Below are positions 1 to 7,343 of a stretch of 64,000 bases of DNA, piece after piece. Numbering within the stretch: the first letter of the stretch is position 1; each line of letters begins with the position of its first letter. The translations under genes were made by a program, and so were the position numbers. This DNA comes from Clostridiales bacterium (GTDB taxonomy: Bacteria; Bacillota; Clostridia; Lachnospirales; Lachnospiraceae), in NCBI GenBank assembly GCA_020860715.1, contig JAJBTU010000038.1, positions 1-64,000 of the forward strand, in the 5' to 3' direction. The notes beneath the pieces are model-generated. The model ran no database searches and was not told where the DNA came from. It saw only the letters and a program-made list of their open reading frames with translations.

Positions 1-93
1 GGGTGAAAATGGCGAAAAATGGCTGTTTGAGTAATAATTTTTCTGGAAGTACAGGGGGATACCAAGGATGCAGTTTGTGCTTTTCTGAGCCAT
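1..93 (-). CDS. Partial unknown gene leaving the window
   Basis: On the minus strand a strong ribosome site (GGAGG, plus positions 102-106) lies 8 nt before an ATG at 93, and 31 codons stay open to the window edge. The peptide starts MAQKSTNCILG and then becomes rich in Phe, Tyr, Ser and Asn. No family is recognised. It diverges from the XRE regulator at 203, an arrangement common for repressors of integrative elements that control a divergent gene, but this is inferred from layout only. Confidence 0.5.
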   Translation of the reverse strand, partial: MAQKSTNCILGIPLYFQKNYYSNSHFSPFSP

Positions 94-202
94 TGCAAAA
101 ACCTCCTTTGAAAAAAAGATGGATAACAGTTACAAACCGAGAATGTATTAATAATCGGAGCAAATGTAATAGTAGATCATAGAGAGAAAGGGCTGCAATC
201 AA
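94..202. promoter_or_regulatory. Divergent control region before the XRE gene
   Basis: This 109-bp gap separates the divergent starts at 93 (minus) and 203 (plus). A possible plus-strand promoter is TTGAAA at 108-113 and TACAAA at 131-136 with 17 bp between; the -10 is weak. An AGAGAGAAAGGG purine tract before 203 serves as ribosome site. No clear operator palindrome was found. Confidence 0.3.
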
Positions 203-769
203 ATGCATGTAAAATCTGCTTCAGGTAATTGTAAAGTCAGAGAACTTCGTGAAAAACTCGGATTGGGAAGAACTGTATTTGGTGCAAAAATAGGCTGTTC
301 ATACCAACAGATTCAAAGGATTGAAGACGGTACAGTTTCGGTCAGTGATGAAGTAATCCGAAAAATATGCAGTGAATACGGGATCAGTGAGGAATGGCTT
401 GCCGGAGAAAGAACAGAAGTGCAACAGCTTGAGGACCGTGGGGAACTTCAAAGAAGACGTATGAGGCTGGCATATGAAGAAAGTGGACTTACACAGAGAG
501 AGTTTGCAGAGAAGACCCATACAGCAACATCAATGCTGGGTGATGTGCTGGCTGGAAAACGCCAGCTGACAATCCGCTATGCGAAAAAGATAGAAGAAGC
601 ATTGGATGTGGGTGCTGACTGGCTTTTATACGGGGATGAGGACGCAAAGGAGTTTCCGCTAAGTGATGTAATGACAAGCTATATAAAAAAGCATCCTGAA
701 CTCAGAAAGGAGATTCGGAAAAAGATGGAGGCCGACAGAGAGATGCATAAAAATGGTACAGGAACATAG
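203..769 (+). CDS. XRE-family regulator with two helix-turn-helix domains
   Basis: A 188-residue DNA-binding protein with two lambda-repressor-like HTH units, about residues 12-65 (VRELREKLGLGRTVFGAKIG) and 85-140 (ESGLTQREFAEKTHT...). It ends in a charged helical tail. The tail segment GADWLLYGDEDAKEFP and the following KHPELRKEI are closely echoed in the KOW protein at 3214, so the two share a module. It probably represses genes of the integrative element; the target is unknown. It is the first gene rightward of the divergent control region and is followed by a long structured non-coding stretch. Confidence 0.85.
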   Translation: MHVKSASGNCKVRELREKLGLGRTVFGAKIGCSYQQIQRIEDGTVSVSDEVIRKICSEYGISEEWLAGERTEVQQLEDRGELQRRRMRLAYEESGLTQREFAEKTHTATSMLGDVLAGKRQLTIRYAKKIEEALDVGADWLLYGDEDAKEFPLSDVMTSYIKKHPELRKEIRKKMEADREMHKNGTGT

Positions 770-792
770 ACAGAGGCGGAAACTGTGAGGGG

Positions 793-920
793 GCATTCCT
801 CTTGTATCAGTGTATATGACCGGCAAAAACTTATCAAGGGTGCTGATGCACCGCATACGCGGCTGACGCCCTTGACGAGTTTTTGTCTGCCATATGAATT
901 ATGCAGCTAAGAGGGAATGC
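793..920. other. Long nested hairpin, possible structured RNA or DNA site
   Basis: The sequence folds into one long imperfect hairpin. The outer arms GCATTCCTCTT (793-803) and AAGAGGGAATGC (909-920) pair with one bulge. ATATG (814-818) pairs with CATAT (891-895). About 20 nt at 823-842 pair with 867-886 with few mismatches, some of them G-U. A CCGC/GCGG mini-hairpin (851-862) caps it. A second perfect hairpin, GAACTGC-ACTAA-GCAGTTC, follows at 929-947. No open frame of note crosses the region. It could be an untranslated RNA, a leader recognised by the NusG-like proteins downstream, or a transfer or replication site; the sequence does not decide between these. Confidence 0.5.
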
Positions 921-1027
921 TGGTATGTGAACTGCACTAAGCAGTTCCAAAAGCGATGCTGGATATGAATGCTGAGGGATGTGTCAGACGCGGGTACTTA
1001 AATATGGAGAATACAGAAGAAGGCAAA

Positions 1028-1103
1028 GCGGGAATGAAAACTCATTCCCCGCTCTGAGACGGACTTTTTTTCAATTCGGCCACGCCGCTCTGAGACGGAC
1101 TTT
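1028..1103. repeat. Hairpin and two 19-bp direct repeats before the DUF2325 gene
   Basis: GGAATGA-AAAC-TCATTCC forms a hairpin inside 1028-1053. Two identical 19-bp copies starting CCGCTCTGAGACGG follow at 1049-1067 and 1085-1103, 36 bp apart start to start. The first copy runs into seven T residues, so hairpin plus T-run may act as a weak terminator. In one frame both copies put a stop at the same place, as if a short leader peptide start had been duplicated. Confidence 0.5.
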
Positions 1104-1133
1104 GCCGCAATTTGACGAAGAGCCTTTTTTGAA

Positions 1134-1898
1134 ATGGCTGACAAACTGATGGACGAAGTTGATACGGTAAATAATACCGTGGACAATTTCCTGGGGCTGT
1201 CGTCGGAGTGTGCCCTTGGGGAGCCGGACAAGCCACGCTTCAATCTGGAGAAGCTGAATGCCGCTGTTGGAGCATCTGAAAGCGGCCTGATGGAAAAGAA
1301 AAAAGAAGCCGCAAAAGCCACAGTGAAGCCGGATAAGCCTGAACCGGACGAAACTGTAAAAGTAAATGAGCGGCAGATGCTTGCGGAGATTGAAGGGCTT
1401 CGGACGAAGCTCCATAATGTGGAGAAAGACAACGACCATCTTCGTGAGGACAACAGGAAAATCCGTGAGCTGTCCGACACTATCGGGATCCTGAAGCAGC
1501 AGCAGGCGGATGACCGACGGGAACTCCATGCGCTTCGGGAACATGTCTATAAGCTGACAGAGGAAGAGACCGTTCCGCCGGCATCCATCGCCGATATGGA
1601 AAGGGCTATAGCTGAGAAGAAGATTGTGATCATCGGCGGCATAGACAGCTGGTCAAACAGACTTAAGGGGAAGTTTGGGAACTGGAAGTTCATAAGCACG
1701 GATGTTTCGGCGATTGCGGACCTGAAGGTTTTTGACGGGGCCGACCGTACATATTTTTTCACAGATTACCTTGCACACAGGACATATGTCGGTTATGTCA
1801 GCGCGTTAAGGGAGCGTGGCCTGCCTTTCGGTTACATCCACAGCACGAATTATGAGAATAACGTGAAGCAGATCTACGAAGATACACACGCGGAATAA
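1134..1898 (+). CDS. Coiled-coil protein with C-terminal DUF2325 domain
   Basis: A 254-residue protein in three parts. The first 70 or so residues are polar and probably disordered, about residues 75-145 form a charged coiled coil (KLHNVEKDNDHLREDNRKI), and about 160-250 are a DUF2325-like fold beginning KKIVIIGGIDSWSNRLKGKF. DUF2325 proteins start with such a beta-strand and GG turn; their biochemical role is not established. A free-standing DUF2325 protein occurs at 32672. The ribosome site is poor; the in-frame stop at 1113 forbids a longer form from this frame. A hairpin terminator follows the gene, so it may be transcribed separately from the recombinase gene at 2059. Confidence 0.7.
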   Translation: MADKLMDEVDTVNNTVDNFLGLSSECALGEPDKPRFNLEKLNAAVGASESGLMEKKKEAAKATVKPDKPEPDETVKVNERQMLAEIEGLRTKLHNVEKDNDHLREDNRKIRELSDTIGILKQQQADDRRELHALREHVYKLTEEETVPPASIADMERAIAEKKIVIIGGIDSWSNRLKGKFGNWKFISTDVSAIADLKVFDGADRTYFFTDYLAHRTYVGYVSALRERGLPFGYIHSTNYENNVKQIYEDTHAE

Positions 1899-1944
1899 AC
1901 CAGTACGTACGCGGAATAAATCAGGAAAGAAATAGTGGAGGACA

Positions 1945-1973
1945 AATAAGAGCTAACGAAAGCTCTTATTTTG
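1945..1973 (+). terminator. Rho-independent terminator after the DUF2325 gene
   Basis: AATAAGAGCT and AGCTCTTATT form a perfect 10-bp stem with loop AACGAA, followed by TT and a further T-rich stretch. Confidence 0.65.
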
Positions 1974-2058
1974 TTGCGCTTATTTTATGGATGCGGGACA
2001 TGGATGGCAGCGAAGTTCCTGATAAGGGAATGATTTCAGATGGAGACAGAATAATTAT

Positions 2059-2682
2059 ATGAACAATACGATCTACGGATACGTAAGGGAATCGGAAAAT
2101 CAGAGTGCGGAAACGCAGACTACGGCGATACAGGAATATGGTGTTGAGGACTCCTGCGTCTTTAAAGATGGGCTGAATGATGCAGAAATTCCGGCATACC
2201 ATCTGCTTCTGGAGAAGCTCCGGCCGGGAGATACCGTTGTCCTGAAAAGCCTTGACAGGCTCGGCTATACCTATGATGAGATGCTTACTGAATGGCAGAG
2301 GATCACGAAAGAACATGAAGCGTCGATCGTGGTTCTGGACATGCCGCTTCCGGAGACGGCCGGGGCGCTTAATGAGCAGTTCCTTTCTGAACTTGTCTAC
2401 GACGTTATGAGCTACGTCGCGCAAACCAGAAAAGATTTCAAACGACAGAAGCAGAGTGAGGGGATCAGGGCCGCGCGCGCAAGAGGCGTGAAGTTCGGCT
2501 CCCCATCCAAAAAGAATCCTGGAGAATTCAGAAAAGTCAGGGAAGAGTATGAACAGGGAAAACTGACCGTTACCAGTGCCGCTGCACAGTTGAACATCAG
2601 CAGGGCCACCTTCAGAAAATGGGTGAGCGAAGATCGGGCGCAGGCCGCAAAATCAGTAGAAAATCGAGAGGAGGGACTTTGA
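2059..2682 (+). CDS. Small serine recombinase/resolvase homologue, arginine-depleted
   Basis: A 207-residue protein of the resolvase/invertase family: N-terminal catalytic domain (1-140), the basic arm KGVKFG-like segment, then a C-terminal HTH (NISRATFRKWV). The catalytic serine is present in YVRESENQ (Ser12). DRLG, holding the equivalent of Arg68 of gamma-delta resolvase, is kept, but the next arginine (Arg71) is Tyr in DRLGYTY. The Arg45 region reads EIPAYHLLL without arginine. It may therefore be poorly active, or a DNA-binding regulator derived from a resolvase. Its stop codon abuts the start of the NusG-like gene, so the two are co-translated. The purine-rich GGAGAC site is about 12 nt from the ATG. 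Confidence 0.8.
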   Translation: MNNTIYGYVRESENQSAETQTTAIQEYGVEDSCVFKDGLNDAEIPAYHLLLEKLRPGDTVVLKSLDRLGYTYDEMLTEWQRITKEHEASIVVLDMPLPETAGALNEQFLSELVYDVMSYVAQTRKDFKRQKQSEGIRAARARGVKFGSPSKKNPGEFRKVREEYEQGKLTVTSAAAQLNISRATFRKWVSEDRAQAAKSVENREEGL

Positions 2683-3162
2683 ATGCTGTACGCATTGTAT
2701 CATCCACAGGAGACAGACAACGAAAACAGGAACAGCACATTATCAGCGTGCGATACGTTTCAGTACACGATAGAGCGCAACCGGCATTATATGGGAGCCT
2801 GGCATTCTGTACAGGCAACAATTTTCCCGAATTTCTATTTTCTTGATTGTGAAAAGGATACTGCGGAGAAAATGAAAGAGGAAGGCTTACCGGTGGTGTC
2901 GGTACCGGATGAACTCTCGGCGCTTTTGGCTGACTTGAGTGACGAACAGCACTATATCCCCATGTCGAGAGGGGTGATCAAAGATGGCCAGGCACATGTC
3001 ACGGAAGGGCCGCTGCTTGGCCACGATAATCGGATCGTGCGTATTGACCGGCATAAGAGACTTGCATGGCTGAAGGTTTCCGAGAACTGGACCAGAAATT
3101 TTGCAAAAGACAGTACGAGTGTGCTGGTGGCCGGCCTGGAGATTACGGAGAGGCTGTCGTAG
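2683..3162 (+). CDS. NusG/LoaP-type transcription elongation factor
   Basis: A 159-residue NusG-family protein. The N-terminal NGN-type part runs to about residue 100 and includes ATIFPNFYFLD, matching the FPGYVF segment of the family. The C-terminal KOW part contains GVIKDGQAHVTEGPLLGHDN followed by IDRHKRLAWL, very like LoaP proteins, which promote readthrough of terminators after binding RNA hairpins. It is shorter in the NGN part than typical LoaP (about 170-190 residues). It starts directly on the recombinase stop and is followed by a second KOW protein, giving a recombinase-NusG-KOW operon. The inferred job is processive antitermination of element transcripts. Confidence 0.75.
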   Translation: MLYALYHPQETDNENRNSTLSACDTFQYTIERNRHYMGAWHSVQATIFPNFYFLDCEKDTAEKMKEEGLPVVSVPDELSALLADLSDEQHYIPMSRGVIKDGQAHVTEGPLLGHDNRIVRIDRHKRLAWLKVSENWTRNFAKDSTSVLVAGLEITERLS

Positions 3163-3213
3163 ATAATTCTGTCGTAGACAATACTCATGAACGAAAGATG
3201 GAAGGAAACTGCA

Positions 3214-3918
3214 ATGGCACAAAGGAAAAATAGAAATCAGGCTCTTGATTTCCGCTCACTTCCGCCGGAACAGCGGCCAGCAATCGGAGAAAAAGTCACG
3301 ATATTTTGTGGACCGTTAGAAGGAAAAAAGGGAATCGTGGCTGGTATGCTGCCGGGTAACCGTGTTTCAGTGGAAATTTCATTATTTGGCCGGATGCAGA
3401 AAATAAGGCTGGGGCGGGAAATACTATTGGATGAGGATGGAAAACAGATGCCGAAATTCTATACGGAAAAAGAAAAGCAGGAACATATTGAGCAGTACAA
3501 CCGTCTGGCAGCCATGATGGGGGACGAACGCCTGCATGATTACATGAAATATAAAATGGGAATTCACAGCGAAAACAGGGAAAAGCTGCGGAACGGCGAA
3601 GCCTGGTTAGGCGACTATTTTGACGAGGAGATTTTTGAAGGACTTGGAATCGGCTCAGGATGGATACTGCACGGCGATGAAAATTGCAAAGAGTATCCCT
3701 GTGGCCCACAGGTGAAGAACTATCTGGACAAACATCCGGAAAGAAGGGAACAGATCTGGAAATGGATGCAGGAAGATGGCTTCGAGGTAGAGGACTGCTT
3801 TCATGATTATGATTATGAGGAAGAAAACTGGGATGACGATGATGGTTGGGATGATGAAGATGAGTTAGAAGAATTTGAAGAATATGAGGATTTTGAAGAC
3901 GACTGGGATGATGACTGA
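3214..3918 (+). CDS. KOW-domain protein with XRE-type tail and very acidic C-terminus
   Basis: A 234-residue chimera. Residues 20-75 form a KOW/NusG C-terminal domain (VTIFCGPLEGKKGIV and VEISLFGRMQKIRLGREI). Residues 120-188 resemble the end of the XRE regulator at 203: GIGSGWILHGDENCKEYP and KHPERREQI against GADWLLYGDEDAKEFP and KHPELRKEI. Residues 191-234 are an acidic tail with 29 of 44 residues Asp or Glu. There is no NGN domain. The start at 3214 was chosen because GGAAGGAAA lies just before it; the ATG at 3187 has no such site. A strong terminator follows. Acidic tails can mimic nucleic acid or bind basic partners, but no function is known here. Confidence 0.7.
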   Translation: MAQRKNRNQALDFRSLPPEQRPAIGEKVTIFCGPLEGKKGIVAGMLPGNRVSVEISLFGRMQKIRLGREILLDEDGKQMPKFYTEKEKQEHIEQYNRLAAMMGDERLHDYMKYKMGIHSENREKLRNGEAWLGDYFDEEIFEGLGIGSGWILHGDENCKEYPCGPQVKNYLDKHPERREQIWKWMQEDGFEVEDCFHDYDYEEENWDDDDGWDDEDELEEFEEYEDFEDDWDDD

Positions 3919-3974
3919 CGCTGCCGCTGCAAGTGCAGGCAACGGCATGAAACCGATTTTTGAGGAAGTGAATC

Positions 3975-4020
3975 CCGCATAAGCGCCTGTCAGGGCTGGC
4001 GCTTATGCGGTTTTTCTTTT
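3975..4020 (+). terminator. Strong rho-independent terminator
   Basis: A perfect 13-bp stem, CCGCATAAGCGCC (3975-3987) with GGCGCTTATGCGG (3998-4010), a 10-nt loop and TTTTTCTTTT. It closes the recombinase-NusG-KOW operon. Confidence 0.95.
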
Positions 4021-4062
4021 GCAGTTTTGTATAGAATAACATGAGTTGAGGGAGATGTGCTT

Positions 4063-4674
4063 ATGAATCCAAAGAAATATCCGCACTACGATGCGGAAAG
4101 GATACTGAAAAATCTGGCAGATGCAGCTGCGTCCGGCTATAAAGAGAAGAAAACTCTCCGCCAGATTGCGATTGATCTGGACATGAACCCGATCAAAGTC
4201 CGTAAGCTGCTCATTACGGCGGGCGTGTATCAGTCTGATATTGCAGACAAAGTAAAAGAACTCAGAGCGGCCGGGAAGAAAGAAAATGAAATCATGGAAA
4301 TGCTGAACCTGTCCAGGGCTTCTGTCAATTCCTACCTGCCTTATAAGAAGGCTCCATATAAAGCGCAGGAGCTATCTGCCAATGCGGAGAGACTCAGGAA
4401 GTACCGGGAGCGGAAATCGGCGTGTGAACGGCTCGCTGAGGAAAGCAGTCTGGATAACCTGTGGAACTGTATCGAAGCGTTTCAGCGATATCCGTTTTAC
4501 ACAGCCAAAGGACAGAAATATACATATGAAGTACACGGTAGTAAGATGAAGTTAAATGATAAGACTGTGGACAGAGCCACAGTGGAAATGGCCTATCGGA
4601 AAGCGGTGGCGGGGGAGATAGATAAAGAGGACTATCTGTCCCCGGTGTTCGTGAGATTTGGGGTTGCGCGATAG
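4063..4674 (+). CDS. Helix-turn-helix protein of the integrative element
   Basis: A 203-residue protein of unrecognised family with two likely HTH segments: LRQIAIDLDMNPIKVRKLL (about 38-56) and EIMEMLNLSRASVNSYLPY (about 77-95). A basic linker (RLRKYRERKSACERL) and a mixed C-terminal domain follow. GAGGGAG at 4048-4054 is 8 nt before the ATG at 4063; a GTG at 4057 is too close to it. It is monocistronic, between the terminator at 4020 and a decayed region. A DNA-binding regulatory role is inferred from the HTH segments only. Confidence 0.65.
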   Translation: MNPKKYPHYDAERILKNLADAAASGYKEKKTLRQIAIDLDMNPIKVRKLLITAGVYQSDIADKVKELRAAGKKENEIMEMLNLSRASVNSYLPYKKAPYKAQELSANAERLRKYRERKSACERLAEESSLDNLWNCIEAFQRYPFYTAKGQKYTYEVHGSKMKLNDKTVDRATVEMAYRKAVAGEIDKEDYLSPVFVRFGVAR

Positions 4675-4699
4675 ACGTGAGCCTGTTTTTCCCCAGAAC

Positions 4700-5070
4700 A
4701 AAGCAGCAAAAGCTTGCTTTTCATAAGCTGCATGATGCCAGAGGCAGTGGCAGAAGTGTCCGTCCGCACCCTCTCCTGCATAAACGAGTTTCTGTTGTAT
4801 CAGGATGGCGTCTCCGGCATCTCCGTGGATCATCTCCATGACGGAATCATATGTCTCTGGGGTGTTAACCTGGTGCGATTTCGTTTTTTCCACAAGTTCA
4901 GCGCGGAGAGTCAATATATTACTCGGAGCGCCGATATAGATTGGCGGCAGGGGAGTTGCCGGCATAAATTTTTTAAAGATGGATAATGCTTCCGGTATCC
5001 ACAGTCTGATTTGTTTCTGGGCTATCATATAGTTGGTTCTCCATATGTAAGGTGTATTCCATTCTACCAT
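4700..5070 (-). pseudogene. Probable truncated remnant of a minus-strand element gene
   Basis: On the minus strand a frame starting MVEWNTPYIWRTNYMIAQKQ reads convincingly as protein for about 110 residues, up to GADGHFCHCLWHHAA. It then turns into low-quality sequence that overlaps the end of the gene at 4063. The HFCHCLWHH stretch recalls the metal-binding WHELGH region of peptidase-like proteins in conjugative elements, but the glutamate is absent. Short frames further upstream on the same strand (for example MYKYELSRIQGDSVRTA, starting near 5287 after a GAGGTGA site) also look coding. I read the whole as a decayed gene or genes; the family is uncertain. Confidence 0.35.
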
Positions 5071-5600
5071 ATGGAGCCGCAGAGTGGTAGCCGTTTTTTA
5101 GAAATTATCCCATTCGCAATCCCTTCCTCGTAGTCCAGGTTCAGGTTTTTCATGCAGTCACTTCCCGTCTGGATAAGGCTTTACATTCTTAAAAGATTTG
5201 CTTTCAGGTCAGTAAGATCAGGCAGATCGTAACCTTCGCAGTTCTTACGCTATCCCCTTGAATACGAGATAATTCATATTTATACATTTTAGTTCACCTC
5301 GTAAGAGTTCTACAATACATACCCTCTTTCTAGAATGCTTTACAGTACATATGTAACCTGCATCGCAGTTCACGCTGAGTAAATCATAATCTGCGCGGGG
5401 AGAAAGACAGATGAGCGTGATATGCAACATAATATTACATAATGTGGATTTCATGATGGTGCAGTAGATCACTGCGTCTTTCGATGTGTATTTCAGTTCA
5501 CATTCAATTATAAGAGTCAAAACATATTGGGATGCCGCTCACCGCCTCCATTTTTGATCCAACACAAGTGAAACTTGAAATTTTGGATTGAAATGGAGGT
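5071..5600. other. Low-GC decayed stretch without an intact gene
   Basis: No intact gene is supported here. Minus-strand coding fragments continue from the remnant at 4700-5070. An imperfect inverted repeat, CCTCCATTT...GATCCAA (5545-5562) against TTGGATTGAAATGGAGG (5583-5599), ends the stretch and may form a hairpin just before the sigma-factor region. Confidence 0.4.
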
Positions 5601-5785
5601 TTTTATGTGCATTACCGCCATCTTACATGCCTTAATCTGGCAATCGAAAACTATGCAAATTATAAAACTTCTATAAAGTTTTCAAAAGAGGTAAACATTT
5701 GGCCCTTTCCAAACGGGAGAAATAATGGAAGGGAAAAAACCGAATATTTTTCTTATGTCGTAACGGGAAGGGAGGTGAATCCCGT

Positions 5786-6220
5786 ATGAAGAAACCTTCC
5801 TGCCCTGATGAAAGGACAATCTGTCACCAATTTGACCGGTTGTGCCAGATGGCTCTCAAAGGCGAAGCCATAGATCATCACAGACGTATGAAATATCTGA
5901 ATGAAAATGAAGTCGGCTTTTCAGAACTGTCTGAAACGGAACTGAACCAAATGACTCATTTTGATGATTATGATGCAGAAAACAGTCATTTTACTGTCCT
6001 TGGATATGACATCGAAGTGAAAGATACGTTGATCGCGGAAGCTTTGCTGCAACTCACAGAAAAGAAACGGAATGTAATACTTCTTTCCTATTTCATGGAT
6101 ATGAGTGACGCAGAGATTGCGAAAGAAATGCATCTTGTGCGAAACACAATCTACAAGCATCGTGTTCGGTCACTGGAGATTTTACGAAAGATTATGGAGG
6201 AACAAAAGGATGAAGACTAA
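5786..6220 (+). CDS. Tn916-type sigma-70-like factor
   Basis: A 144-residue sigma-70-family protein like Orf7 of Tn916-type elements. The N-terminal part is poorly conserved. The C-terminal region-4 helix-turn-helix contains LTEKKRNVILLSYFMDMSDA and EIAKEMHLVRNTIYKHR. In such elements this protein helps switch on excision and transfer genes. GGGAGGTGA lies 8 nt before the ATG. Its stop overlaps the start of the next gene by several bases, so they are translationally coupled. The 180 bp upstream contain only a doubtful 60-codon frame. Confidence 0.85.
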   Translation: MKKPSCPDERTICHQFDRLCQMALKGEAIDHHRRMKYLNENEVGFSELSETELNQMTHFDDYDAENSHFTVLGYDIEVKDTLIAEALLQLTEKKRNVILLSYFMDMSDAEIAKEMHLVRNTIYKHRVRSLEILRKIMEEQKDED

Positions 6221-6458
6221 GACAAAATACAGAGAAGAGAAAAAAGATTTATTGCCGCTTCATACGATCAAGGCGGCTTCATCAGGCGATATCACTGCCC
6301 TTAGTAAGGTTTTGGAACACTATGAAGCGTACATAATCAAATTATCTACTACAAAAATGTACGACAGGTCTGGCCGGGTTCATTATTGTGTCGATGAATC
6401 ACTGCGGCGCAGGCTTGAGATGAAGCTGATCATGAAGACTCTGGAATTTAAGATTTGA
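6210..6458 (+). CDS. HTH_16 protein, Tn916 Orf8-like
   Basis: An 82-residue protein of the HTH_16 type that accompanies the Tn916-like sigma factor. Typical family segments are visible: LPLHTIKAASSGDITALSKV, HYEAYIIKLSTT and VDESLRRRLEMKLIMKTL. The ATG at 6210 overlaps the end of the sigma gene, with AAAGG just upstream. It is thought to act with the sigma factor in control of the element; its exact role is not known. Confidence 0.8.
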   Translation: MKTKTKYREEKKDLLPLHTIKAASSGDITALSKVLEHYEAYIIKLSTTKMYDRSGRVHYCVDESLRRRLEMKLIMKTLEFKI

Positions 6459-6557
6459 TGTTATTTGTGGTTGCTAAGCCGCTGATCGTCTGATTTCGGT
6501 CAACTGGTTATATGCAATAGATGTACATTGACAGCTAAATAGTTCAGTAATAACTGA

Positions 6558-6860
6558 CATGACATACCATGCGGGGAGCACTGGGAAGATGCCGCCATTG
6601 ACTACATGATTTCTGATAACAGGAATGAGTCCGCGAAACAGCACTGTCCCAAAATCAGTCGGCAGGATGATGATGCGATAATCCGTATGGAGTGAGAGAC
6701 TTCTGCAGGCCGTGGAACACCTGCAGCCGGCATCCCTACGAACTGCCGGAGCCTGATTGCAGCAATGCTTTTGGGTTATGGCCGGGAAAATGCATCCTGG
6801 CAGGTTATTATTCCCTTCCTGCGCAGCAGGAGAACGATTCGGGGCGTCGAGGACAAATAG
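6558..6860 (+). pseudogene. Decayed coding frame with an internal TGA
   Basis: One frame reads like protein on both sides of a TGA at 6693-6695. Before it is HWEDAAIDYMISDNRNESAK, after it GRGTPAAGIPTNCRSL and YGRENASWQVIIPFLRSRRT, ending at TAG 6858. The frame has no start upstream (TGA and TAG precede it). It looks like a short element gene broken by nonsense mutation. The rest of 6459-6972 shows nothing further. Confidence 0.4.
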
Positions 6861-6972
6861 AATCGAAAGAATCTCCTTCTATATTTGTAAAAGCGGCAGG
6901 CGTCCTTGCGGCCAAAGTGGATACCTGCCGCAGCCAGAATAAGCGAATTTGGCATCAGGGAGGTGGAAAATA

Positions 6973-7242
6973 TTGACTGCTACAAAAACGAATGGTCGTA
7001 TTGTCGAATCAGGAGACGAACTGGAAAAAGGCAATTATATTGAAATAGAGTCACAAAATCAGAACTCTTTTCCAAATGAAAAATCGAAACAGGATATGGA
7101 AGAATGGAAGCTCAGAAAGAACATGGAAAATTGTGCTGTTTTTATAGCTCGAATGCTAAAGAAATATGGAAATGAAGTTCTGACAGAGATGGACGCTTCA
7201 AATGAAAAAGCAGAAAAGGACACTCCTGGTGGATTTGTATGA
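6973..7242 (+). CDS. Small conserved-looking protein before the recombinases
   Basis: An 89-residue acidic, hydrophilic protein of unknown function. The start is TTG at 6973, chosen because a strong GGGAGGTGG site lies 6 nt upstream. The sequence begins MTATKTNGRIVESGDELEKG. A central segment (MEEWKLRKNMENCAVFIARM) is probably helical. It precedes the large serine recombinases by 100 bp, as small accessory genes often do in such elements. It could be a recombination directionality factor, but nothing in the sequence proves that. Confidence 0.55.
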   Translation: MTATKTNGRIVESGDELEKGNYIEIESQNQNSFPNEKSKQDMEEWKLRKNMENCAVFIARMLKKYGNEVLTEMDASNEKAEKDTPGGFV

Positions 7243-7343
7243 TAGAAGTTTCTGGCATCCAGCGACAAAGTTGTAATTCCGATTTTATAATGCTAGAGTT
7301 TCTGTGAACTGTAATATATTATTATGTGGAGCGTGAGGTTATG

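Noticed and set aside
1049-1103. Possible CRISPR-like repeats
   Set aside because: Only two copies, a 17-bp spacer, and no cas genes in the window.
4714-4986. 90-codon plus-strand frame
   Set aside because: It is antisense to the more protein-like minus-strand remnant and lacks a ribosome site.
5245-5520. 91-codon minus-strand frame rich in Cys, Ile and Leu
   Set aside because: No ribosome site or family; it lies in decayed DNA with better coding fragments in another frame.
5607-5789. 60-codon frame before the sigma factor
   Set aside because: No family likeness and no convincing protein character; the sigma gene has its own ribosome site.
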